In this document: one piece after another, positions 10,979 through 20,231 of the stretch | How positions within the stretch are numbered: the stretch's first letter is position 1 | Layout: each line of letters begins with the position of its first letter | Assembly: GCF_032854445.1 (NCBI RefSeq) | Contig: NC_088307.1 | Location: forward strand, 11,608,017 to 11,672,016 | DNA length: 64,000 bases | Direction of reading: 5' to 3' | DNA from: Liolophura sinensis | Taxonomy: Eukaryota; Mollusca; Polyplacophora; Chitonida; Chitonidae | Translations under genes and position numbers: made by a program | The notes under the pieces: generated by a model | The model's database searches: none | Seen by the model: only the letters and a program-made list of their open reading frames with translations | What the model was told of the DNA's origin: nothing

Positions 10979-11445
10979 ATCTAACAATCGAAGTAGGCAT
11001 CACTAAATAGACCACTTATAACGATGCCTAGAAATACTTTCACTTATTTTTCTTTACATGTTTACGAAAAGAATTAAAGGCGTTCAAACATTTGAATTCT
11101 AAGTTGGGCTTTATGGACCATGCATTTAGAGTGTAGGAACTCTGACGTCACAAGAAGTTTATTCAACTCCAATCAAGACACTGAATGTTGGAACTCTTTT
11201 TACTCATGAGTTAAAAATTACCAAAATAATACTCCCAAAAATTCCTTCCTTTTGGTGCACATCAGAAAAAAAGGTGATTTGACATCAGAGTTCCGAGTTA
11301 CCGTCGGTATTTTGAAAGCATTTTTATGCATTGTTTTCAGTTGTCTGTATGACGACTTTAACAATAAATTTTTTTCATCGAAGAAATATGCACCAGGCGC
11401 AATTAACGACTGCTTTGTAAATAGAGCTCAAGCATAGAGCGGCAT
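10979..11445. other. Intergenic DNA, nothing recognised
   Basis: Starts with a poly-A run (10965-10979). No genes or repeats identified. Confidence 0.4.
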
Positions 11446-11493
11446 CATGTGACGAATCACGTGACGAATCACGTGACGAATCACGTGACGAAT
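11446..11493. repeat. Four 12-bp repeats carrying CACGTG boxes
   Basis: CATGTGACGAAT once, then CACGTGACGAAT three times, exactly in tandem. The last three units each carry the palindromic E-box CACGTG within TCACGTGA, and the first has the variant CATGTG. It could be a cluster of bHLH-zipper binding sites or just a short minisatellite. Confidence 0.85.
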
Positions 11494-11607
11494 ATGTTTG
11501 CAGTACGAAGGAACTGAAACAGAAATTTAATTCTATAGTGGTATCTAAGTGACATATAATCGCACTCATTCTGTGTCAAACTGAACTCCAAAGATCCAGA
11601 GGACATT

Positions 11608-11850
11608 TATTTGAGTTGTATTTTACGCCATAATCAAGAATATCTCACTAACACGACGGCGGTCAGCATTATGGTGGGAGAAAACCATGGGAAACCAACG
11701 ACCATCCTCAGGCTGCTGACAGACATTCTCACTTACGATACGAGGAAGTCAGCATGGACTGGATTTGAACTCACAGCGACCTCGTTGGTGACAGGCTGAT
11801 GAGTCACTGCGGTGCGTTGACACGCAAATCCCATCGCCCACTGAGGCTCC
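11608..11850 (-). mobile_element. SINE-A, nearly full length
   Basis: The minus strand runs from the head (GGGAGCCTCAGTGGGCGATG) through a B-box-like GAGTTCAAATCC and the CCACCATAATGCTGACCGCC body to the tail complement TTTATTTGAGTTGTATTTTA. Confidence 0.85.
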
Positions 11851-11989
11851 CAAAATCTTAATTGAAGATATAAACACTGAGGAGCCTTGGGCTCAGTTAT
11901 TCAGAAGTGTAGTCGTGTTATAGCCTTCGTTAGTTTACTATTAGGGCAAGACTGGTATTAAGATTTAGACACTAGCTTAACTTTTAAGT

Positions 11990-12227
11990 AGGGGCCGTGG
12001 TGGTTAGCACGCCCGTACGGCGCAATGACCCAATGCGGTTGCTGTGAGTTCAAGTCCTCATGCTGGTTTCCTCTTCCCTTACGAGGAAAGGTCTACTAGC
12101 AACCTGCGGATCGTCTTGAATTTCCCCGGTTTCCTCCCACCATAATGGTAGCCATCGTCGTGTAATTGAAATATTCTTGAGTACAGCGTAAAAGATGAAT
12201 CAAGTAAATAAATAAGTAAATAAGTAA
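11990..12227 (+). mobile_element. SINE-A, nearly full length
   Basis: The head is AGGGGCCGTGGTGGTTAGCA. Then GTGAGTTCAAGTCC, CTAGCAACCTGCGGATCGTC, TCCCACCATAATGGTAGCC and TATTCTTGAGTACAGCGTAA, with a TAAATAAATAAG tail. Confidence 0.85.
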
Positions 12228-12468
12228 ACTTTTAAACATTGGCTTAACTTTTAATACACTTTTGAACAATCGGGCCATAGATATAGACCATAGAGAACGT
12301 CCATGTGGGACTTTGCGCGTTCTGACGTTCATTAAAGACTATCTGCCTTCCACCGCTATGGTGTGCGTAGGTGTACGTCATAATTTTGTATGTAAATGTC
12401 AAAGTGAAGGTCGCTGGTCTACTCCATCCACTGAAGCCGGGTTTCCTAACGGTTAAACTAACCGACAT

Positions 12469-12751
12469 ACACTCAAAAATTTAATATGTTAGTTTTAACG
12501 GTAAAGTCTGTTGTCTGTGATGCTAGAATGTATTCTGTCATTACAGCAGATTGCTCTGTTAAAGTTAACTCACGTATTCTATTATTTCAACATAAATATT
12601 CTATTAGACTCAGAAGATATACAACACAATATTATGTTATAATAACAGAATACGTTCTAGCATCACTCAAACAACAGACAACAAACAACGTTCTAGCATC
12701 ACTCAAACAACAGACTTTCTGTTACAATGAACAGATTGATGTTTTGAGTGT
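12469..12751. mobile_element. MITE-like element, complete (copy 3)
   Basis: Terminal inverted repeats ACACTCAAAAATTTAATATG and its imperfect complement ending GATTGATGTTTTGAGTGT. Subterminal arms AAGTCTGTTGTCTGTGATGC and GCATCACTCAAACAACAGAC also pair. Inside the right arm a 37-bp segment (ACGTTCTAGCATCACTCAAA onward) is duplicated. It lies about 90 bp upstream of the first methyltransferase exon. Confidence 0.8.
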
Positions 12752-12766
12752 ATTAGCACAAAGTTC

Positions 12767-12812
12767 TTGAGTGTGGCGGTAAACAACAATCAACTCAATA
12801 AATAAATTAATA
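12767..12812 (+). mobile_element. SINE-A tail fragment
   Basis: Reads TTGAGTGTGGCGGTAAACAA then CAATCAACTCAATAAATAAA, the last part of SINE-A only. It directly follows the MITE-like element. Confidence 0.55.
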
Positions 12813-12843
12813 ATAGTGTGTTTTCATTCATTGGTTTTTGAAG

Positions 12844-15800
12844 GACATTAATGCTGTGGATCACCGGGGCAGGTTTGTCATATGCGAAAAATTGGCACGT
12901 GTCTTTCTCGGAGACAAAGAGAGAGCCCGCATACTCGACGTCGGCGCTGGTTCTGGAATGCTCGTAGAGAGGTGAGATGGCTATGACGTCATCATTGTCA
13001 TCGGTTTGGCTATTCCACGAAATAGTTCGACAAACGCCTGTGGTTTTCCTGGGAATTTGATTAGGAGTGGAGATTTCTGGTAATCGAAAAACAGGAGTCG
13101 GATTCAGTGAATAGTTAGTTATTGAAAATTGTAATTGAAATAGTTTCAAAAATGTTATTTATATCGTATTTAGCTATGAGGGGCCTCCGTGGCCTAGTGG
13201 TTAGCGTGCTAGCGCAGCACAGCATAATCCAAGAACCTCTCACCAATGCTGTCGTTGAGAGTTCAAGTCTAGTTCATGCTTGCTTCCTCTCCGGTAGTAC
13301 GTTTGCCCTGCGGATTATGGTGGTTTTCCCCCGTTTACCTCCCATCGAAATGCTGGCCTCCGTTGTATAGGTGAAATAATCTAAAGTTTGGAGTGAAAAA
13401 CCAACCAAATAAATAAATAAATATATTCAGCTACAGTGCATGTATGTGGTATAGTTTATGTGCGCTATTTAAAATGGGTTCATCCATGTTAATAATGGAA
13501 ATTTCTTTATCTGTTTATTCAACGTCGACAAAAACAATGAAGTAAACAAAGCAACATAAAGTAATAACGCCCATGTTTAGAAAGATGTCTTCTTCCTTTG
13601 TATATTTGAGCTTTTGAATAAAGGCTTCAAACTGATAGATGCATTGGACGGATCACAAGGAATGCTGGAATTGGCCAAGGCTAAAGGATTTTACCAGAAT
13701 TATTTCTGCAACTTTATCGAAGAAACCCAGGGAATAATAGAAGATGGTAAGTTAAATTGTATGTCTGTTTTCTCCTTAATGTTTTTTTTATTTATTTGAT
13801 GTCGGTGTACTTCGCACTCAAGAACATTTCCCTTATACGACGGCAGCCAACATTATGGAGAATGAAAATCCACGACCATCTGAATGTTGCTGGGATACCT
13901 TCCCATGTAGGCTACGGCCGGAGAGAAAGCCAGCTCACAGCTGAACTTACAACAACCGCATTGGTGAGGGGGCTCCTCTGTCATCACACCGCGCTTTCGT
14001 GGTAAACCCCTCGGCCACGGATTAAGTTGGGGTTCGTTTTACTCTTTCCTTTCTAAAACTTTGTGTGTTCATTCTCGTTTGGACTCTTAGGGAACAGGGA
14101 ACATTTCCAGTTCGTCTAAAACACGCTGGTCCAAGGGCTGTGCTCCTCGTGCCTTTGTTTCGTAATACCGTCACCAAGGTAGAATTAATGACAACATTGT
14201 CTTTACTATGTCCCTTACAATAATCTGGTAATTGTGTGTCAGCCCACTGATAGGTCTGCCCATAATCCAGGCCATGCACCTGATTTGGCTTGGACCAGTA
14301 GGCCTGTTGTTCAATAACTTCACAACTTGGGCCAGCAGCCGTTTTGATAGCTAATCCGTAACTTCCTATCACCTGCCAGTATCAGAGTACTTCAGGTACT
14401 CGTCAAGTAAGTAAGAAAACAGTTTCTAACTAGATTTTTGATTTAGTATAAAAGGCCTTACTGTAACTTGGTAAGGCAGATAGCAACTTACGGTCACATT
14501 AGTAGGTTTGTGTACTCCTATACTGCAAATCCAGAGTGTGTTCTGGTTGGCATTAGGGGGCCTATCTCATGTTATTTAATCAGCTGTAGTGGATGGTTCT
14601 ACCATTATTAAATTGTACATAGTTGTTGTTGCGTTACAACACCGTCTTCTGGATTTATTTTGTGATCATCGAGCCACACCCCTGCTAACTCCCCAAACAG
14701 CGATTTATGGATAGCGGCTCGGTGATAATACATCAGTGCCTTTGTATAATGAGAACCAATGCTCAGTCATGCGCTAAGATCATAGGCATAGCGCCATCTA
14801 GATGTTGTCTTAGGGGGGATAACTCAGTGACATAATCCATTGAATTTTTATCACCGTGTTGCCAAGATATGGCCAACGTACATATACGCACAATATCTAA
14901 ACGAGCCCCTCTGATGGCGAATCGTTCCAGAGTTATTAATGGTGAGCTTGTCTTTCGGTCGCCAAAGACGTACGAGACTAAACCTAAACATAGTCCTGCA
15001 AATTAGCTATACTTTCCAACGGGAAAAAACATCATTTAAATTAATAACCGAAGCGAATTTCTTTATCAGAGACGTTCGACATAGCCTGCTCTCTTGGTGG
15101 CATCAGACCCGGACATTTGGAATCGGCTGCTGCGGGGCAAATGTTCCGAGTCACCAAGCCAGGTGGGTTGGTTATATCGAACAGTCTAAAGCTTTAAGGT
15201 GTCCATAAGGGAGAGTTCTCTTTTTTATGGGAAATTGAAATTATCTCACAGAACAATTCCGGGTTTAATCAAGTTTCTTTTTTTCTTCGTGAAAATAGAG
15301 AAATTTTGGATTCTGAGCCAAGTGGTGAAAGATTTTGCTCATATTTTCACTTCAAAACTTTGAATTGGATGTATCTCTAAATTTACTCGACACAGTGAAT
15401 ATCACTTAGTTTGGACACTTCCAAATCATGACTGGGATGCATCTGATTTGGTTAGCGTAGTGTACTATTATTGCCCTATAGTAATACATCACGGAAAATG
15501 CATTACGAATCCCGCAATTAGCTGAGTAACGCCTTATATATTGTAATAAAGTTAAATGACACATATTTCACATGGACTTAAATGAAAGCCTGGGATCTAA
15601 TTTTTAGGTCAATATGGAAGTAACTGAAACATAATGGATGGATTTGATTTTTTTGATATCTTGCTTATGGAGGTGTGTACTGTATACAATCGGGGCACTT
15701 GACCTGTCATGAGTATAGCTGAAATAAGCTGTTGATAGTCCCGTACCATGTTAACTCAGCGTTCAACTTATACGGCCTGCAGGCTAATCGGCACGCATGC

Positions 15801-16196
15801 GTATTAGGCTGGCCGCGCGATTGTTGCATATGGCCTGGATACAATGAACATCACATATTTACAAAACTTCATAAACCTTGAATTGGATGTATCTAATTTA
15901 TCAGACTCAATGAACATCACACGGCACATTGCCGCAGACAGTAGGCCTAATGTAGTGAATAGCTTAATAAATATTGCCAGCACACACATTAGACTTACCA
16001 TCTGGCTTACTTACGCACACATGGGTGCAACACGGACGTTGTATGAACCCAATTTTACCAAATTTTTCGTCTTTTTGTAGGAGGCCTGATATGTATTTCT
16101 GGTGTCAAAGAACGATGGGACGGCGACCCAGATTACCACCAGCGCATGCGCAGTGTGATAGCGGAAGTAGAAGCGTTAAATAAGACTCTACCGTAA
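12844..16196 (+). CDS. METTL27/WBSCR27-like class I methyltransferase, four visible exons
   Basis: Exons: 12844-12971, 13611-13746, 15070-15162, 16081-16196 (stop TAA 16194-16196). Exon 1 carries the SAM-binding motif I, ARILDVGAGSGML. Exon 2 has GFKLIDALDGSQGMLELAKA, the acidic post-I segment. Exon 3 has TFDIACSLGGIRPGHL (motif II region) and FRVTKPGG. Exon 4 continues GGLICIS to the end. These match the order in METTL27 (Williams-Beuren 27) proteins, small SAM-dependent methyltransferases of unclear substrate. The 2-3 and 3-4 junctions join in phase with canonical GT-AG sites. The 1-2 junction does not: exon 1 ends with two spare bases before GTGAGA, while exon 2 after TTTGAG is in phase zero, so one base is missing or the splice is unusual. 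The N-terminal exon lies upstream and was not found. The C-terminus is shorter than usual for the family. Confidence 0.75.
13178..13425 (+). mobile_element. SINE-A in methyltransferase intron 1
   Basis: Full-length type: the head GGGGCCTCCGTGGCCTAGTG then GTTAGCGTGCTAGCGCAGC, a B-box-like GAGAGTTCAAGTC, and a diverged 3' end with AACCAAATAAATAAATAAAT. Confidence 0.9.
13783..14021 (-). mobile_element. SINE-A in methyltransferase intron 2
   Basis: Minus-strand SINE-A running from the head complement (GGTAAACCCCTCGGCCACGG on plus) to a TTTATTTATTTG tail just 36 bases past the exon 2 donor. Confidence 0.85.
14022..15069. other. Methyltransferase intron 2, rest
   Basis: No further features. A 116-residue minus-strand frame (14022-14372) has no recognisable domain and is taken as chance. 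Confidence 0.45.
15361..15930 (+). repeat. Direct repeat pair in methyltransferase intron 3
   Basis: GAATTGGATGTATCT occurs at about 15363 and 15880, each followed by a similar stretch (TTTACTCGACACAGTGAATATC and TTATCAGACTCAATGAACATC, both with ATCAC next). It is a short diverged repeat of unknown type. The rest of the intron shows nothing. Confidence 0.5.
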
Positions 16197-16251
16197 TCCA
16201 GTACTATTTCTATCAATACTGGCATCATGGCGTTTTGTTACTCATGCAGAA

Positions 16252-16257
16252 AATAAA
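16252..16257 (+). terminator. Polyadenylation signal for the methyltransferase gene
   Basis: AATAAA 56 bases after the stop codon at 16194-16196, supporting that stop as the true end of the coding region. Confidence 0.65.
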
Positions 16258-16779
16258 TAGTTAAATATAATATACCAGTTTTATACCGCTACTATCATGC
16301 AGCCGAAGAATTATTATTATTTTTTGTGTAACTTTTTAACATCCTCAATTTGTAGTATTGTAAAAGATGTACGCCGCGCGTCTCTCGTTCTGATTCAATC
16401 CTTCATCCCTTTATTATGAATTCAAAGAAACTTATCATTAATCTTATCATCGAAAAAGACCCATTACTCCGTCACGTTTTATAATACAAGCTTTCACACC
16501 TGGTCATAATCGTGCATACCTGAGTAAAATCGCCCTCCGCTGTGACGCTGCGATATATGTGTGCTACCTTGCAGAGTTATGAGCACAGCTCCACAGAAAT
16601 TGTGACGTATAAACAAAGGAATGAACAATAGGGGAAGTCATTTTTACGTTACGTCTGCACTTATTTTTTCCAAATGCGTGGTCAGCAACTGAGCCTGTGC
16701 ACCTGTACATAATTCACGACTAAATCACCCAAAGAGAGAGATAAAAATGGTCTGTCAGTAATTATGGAGTGTTTTGTAT
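16258..16779. other. Intergenic DNA, nothing recognised
   Basis: No genes or repeats I can support. Confidence 0.4.
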
Positions 16780-17600
16780 GGTTTCTGTGTGCTGTGACTG
16801 GGTGATGTTTCATGTCTGTTGTCAGTGTACTGTGCCTGGATGAGGATTCGTGTGGTATCAGTACACTGTAGTTGGTTGAGGTTTCATGTCTGGTGTCAGT
16901 ATACTGTGACTGGATGAGGATTCGTGTGGTATCTGTACACCATAGTTGGTTGAGGTTTCATGTCTGGTGTCAGTATACTGTGACTGGATGAGGATTCGTG
17001 TGGTATCGGTACACTGTAGTTGGTTGAGGCTTCATGTCTGGTGTCGGTATACTGTGACTTGATGAGGATTCGTGTGGTCGTGTGGTATCGGCACACTGTA
17101 GTTGGTTGAGGTTTTTATGTCTGGTGTCGGTATATTGTGGCTGGGTTAGAATTTGTGTGGTATCGGTACACTGTAGTTGGTTGAGGTTTTTATGTCTGGT
17201 GTCAGTATACTGTGACTGGATGAAGATTCGCGTGGTACCGGTACACTGTAGTTGGTTGAGGTTTCATGTCTGGTATCGGTATACTGTGACTGGGTTAGAA
17301 TTCGTGTGGTATCAGTACATTGTAGTTGGTTGAGGTTTCATGTCTGGTGTCGGTATACTGTGACTGAATTAGAATTTGTGTGGTATCGGTACACTGTAGT
17401 TGGTTGAGGTTTCTTGTCTGGTGTCAGAATGCCGGGGCTGGATGAGGATTCGTGTAGTATCGGTACACTGTAGTTGGTTGAGGTTTCATGTCTGGTGTCA
17501 GTATACCGTGACTAGCTGGATGTCTTGTCTAATATTAGCATACCGTGACTTGGCGGGCTTTCTGGTATATGCTATAACTGGATGGGGTGTACGTCTTTTG
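16780..17600. repeat. About 74-bp minisatellite built from two diverged 37-bp halves
   Basis: GTACACTGTAGTTGGTTGAG recurs at roughly 74-75 bp spacing (about 16860, 16935, 17009, 17091, 17166, 17241, 17316, 17391, 17464). Within each unit a second half, CTGTGACTGGATGAGGATTC, resembles the first half, CTGTAGTTGGTTGAGGTTTC, so the present unit is a dimer. Units at the right end degenerate. Repetitive open frames here are by-products of the periodicity. Confidence 0.92.
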
Positions 17601-17707
17601 TGACTACACTGTAAGGTAATGCGATGGAAGTGGTCAGGGTGCCGTGTCTAGTGTGTCCAGGGACCGGTTTCATAAGGCTCACTTAACAAAGTAAACCTTT
17701 AACTACC

Positions 17708-17985
17708 ATACCTCCCTGGCCGAGGGAATTAGCGTGTCAGCAAGGTGCAATGGTCCAGGAACCTCTCACCAATGCAGTCACTGTGAGTTCTAGTTCACTT
17801 CATGCTGGCTTCCTCTCCGGCTATTCGTGGGATGGTCTGAGAGCAAACTGCGGATGGTCGTAGGACTCTGCCCGCTTTCCTCTCACCGTAACGCTGACCG
17901 TCGTCGTATAAGTGAAGTATTTTTGAGTACGGCGTAAAACACCAATCAAGTAAACCATCAATGAATAAATTAATCAATCACTAAG
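17708..17985 (+). mobile_element. SINE-A, full-length type
   Basis: The head is CCTCCCTGGCCGAGGGAATT then AGCGTGTCAGC. The body includes CTCACCAATGCAGTCACTGT and CGTCGTCGTATAAGTGAAGT. The 3' end is GAGTACGGCGTAAAACACCA with an ATAAATTAATC tail. Confidence 0.88.
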
Positions 17986-18920
17986 ACACCGAAGTTGAGG
18001 GTTCAAACCCGGTATTTGAGAAGTAATTTGTACATTCCCTAACTTCCACTGTTCGTGAGACCTTGGTGACTAAGTTATAAGCTGTAGACTTTTCACCAAT
18101 ACAGTGTGCATGTCTCATCTCTCATCTCCGTTAGAATGGCTATTCGACACTCTGTGTTATCAACCCAACATGGCTACTGGCCGCCATCTTTGATTTTCTG
18201 GCCGCGACACCTACCCTGGTGAACAGCATATCTTCAACCAATCTAGTTTATACTTACACAGTTGCTTTTGAGGTCATGGAAATGACGCAACAGTCGAGTT
18301 GAGTTAAGTTAAGTCTTAAAGCTCTGCTGTATGCTGAGCTTCAAACTTTAAGTATGGGTTATAGGAGCAAGTTTTAATGGGGAAGTGGGTTGATTCGTTT
18401 GACTTTCAATCGATCGATCAGGCAGGTAAACCAGACGACGGTTCCATTTCAGCTGTGGGCAAGGACGTTTCGATTTTCCACTGCAACAAACGGAAACTTT
18501 ACTGAGGCTGACTAGTATCCAGGCAATAAGGCATTCGCATATTGTTCATCGTTGACTTGCCAAAGGCCAGCGGTTTTTCTTCTAGCATTTAGGTTTCGTC
18601 CCTCCCTGACACTAAATACAGTCGTATATGTGAATGAAATATTCTCTGACACGTCATCAAAAACAACGAAGTGAAATTTATTCAACCATAATAATAGAGA
18701 TGGACATTGTCGGTGTGAAATGACAAATCTATAACCATGTATAGGAATCAAATTAGGACACATTCTTGAGTATGGAGATAATCGTCAATCCATTCATCAG
18801 TCTCGTCTTCCCCATTCCACCTATCCATTCTTCAGTTTATCTATACATCCATCAGTTCGTCATTCCATCCACCAGGCCCGCTGAGTAGGGCGTAAAGTTA
18901 AACTGTGTAACTATAATAAG
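17986..18920. other. Intergenic DNA, weak SINE-like traces
   Basis: About 18600-18690 has a faint SINE-like 3' phrase (GTCGTATATGTGAATGAAAT then ATTCTCTGACACGTC). Nothing else recognised. Confidence 0.35.
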
Positions 18921-19035
18921 AAAAAAAACCCCAAAAAACTACAACAAACAAACAAACAAAAAACAAAGAAAAAAAAAAAACAAAAAACAAAAAAAAAAAA
19001 AAAACCCCAAATAAATAAATAAAAAAATCTTTCAA
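18921..19035. repeat. A-rich low-complexity tract
   Basis: Long runs of A with AACAAAC, CCCC and AAATAAATAAA interruptions. No function indicated. Confidence 0.8.
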
Positions 19036-19199
19036 TTTTTCAATTCAATCATCATTCCATCAAATCTAATATCATTCTATCAATAGTTCTATACCCAATA
19101 CTTTATATAGCCAATGCCGTAACACACTGTGGAAGTTTTCTGTGAATTCCAGATTCAGCTCGAGGATTTTCTCGATATCCAACTTCGGTTCCTTCAGGT

Positions 19200-19740
19200 A
19201 TTTAATGTTGGACAGGAGCAAGCTGAAGTTCAGGTTTCGGAAGAGCGATTTAATGTTGAGAACGTTACAGATGAGAGCTGAGCGACAGCAAAGGCAGACA
19301 AAGGGGTTGTGTCAAAATGCGAATCATGGGTGTGGACACGTTCGTGTAACGGACGAAACCATCATAAGGTTACGGGTCAATATTCGCCAGACGATTTTCC
19401 AAGACAACGTTGAACACAAACTGGGAAAAAACTAAGAAACTATATAAATTAATAAACTAGGACAGACTCGTGCAAAGAGGAACAGTTAACAGTTTTCATT
19501 GAAGATGAAAGCTCTATGTCTATCCATCAAATCAGCATTGAAATCGTCCACCATGCTAATCCATACGTTGTCGGTAATCATATTATGTAGTTGAGTTGCG
19601 CTTTTATTGTATCTGTTCATATACCGAACCTGGCGATCTTTTCCAACATGATGAATATACGCAGGCGCTAGCCTGTAGAGTTTATAAAGAAGGCAACAAG
19701 ACGCATACGGAGTAATTTATCCGAAAACTACTAGTGCATA
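19200..19740. repeat. Boundary block B, copy 1
   Basis: Shares ordered phrases with 25750-26280, 33805-34250 and 40300-40830: GAGCGAC.GCAAAGGCAG, GGGTCAATATTCGCCAGAC, TGAACACAAAC.GGGAAA, CCATGCTA and GCGCTTTTATTG. Four such blocks bracket the three gene-containing units of the triplication. On the minus strand parts are open (words such as NKSATQLHNMI and SMVDDFNADL), so the block may derive from an old coding sequence, but I do not recognise it and frames are broken. Confidence 0.7.
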
Positions 19741-20062
19741 TTATAAAGAAGTAATGAAACTTTATTTCCTATCAACGAGCTTCATGCACTTGATTCAAGC
19801 CGGAAGTTTATATTTTCAAGAGGCACGCATAATTCTTGGCCAAGCGAATGTTGCGCTCTAGGTGATTTCATGTCGAATTAACATGTAGAAATTTTAAATA
19901 GATAAAATAGGATAGACCTAATGAGAATTTTTCTTATATAAGATTCCGGGATTTATAATTTCATCTTTTCCACATATACTGTACTAAAACGATCAGCAAA
20001 GGCTAGATGAAAATATCATTATGCACTTCCCTGATATTGGTTGCAAATATTCAGTCTGAATG

Positions 20063-20168
20063 TGACGTCATGACGTCAGAATTGCAGTCATCGACAGAAG
20101 GCCGGGGGATGGTGACACGCAAGACTTGTGCATTCCCACCAGAATTGTTACGTCAACTGGTGACGTCA
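20063..20168 (+). promoter_or_regulatory. CRE cluster upstream of gene copy 1
   Basis: Two perfect palindromic octamers TGACGTCA abut at 20063-20070 and 20071-20078, and a third lies at 20161-20168. The gene start is at 20232. TGACGTCA is the canonical CREB/ATF binding site. A TTACGTCA variant half-site is at about 20149. The cluster is kept at equivalent positions in the other two copies. A TATATAAG stretch at about 19936 could be a TATA box. Confidence 0.65.
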
Positions 20169-20231
20169 CAGACGTTGACAAGGGCAAGCGCACATAGAAA
20201 CCATTTCTGTGAACTCTCTTGTTCTGGAAGG

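Noticed and set aside
20007-20231. Upstream in-frame start that would extend gene copy 1 by 75 residues
   Set aside because: Copy 3 has a one-base deletion and copy 2 different sequence in this stretch, while the CRE octamers are conserved. The downstream Met begins a clear signal peptide in all copies.
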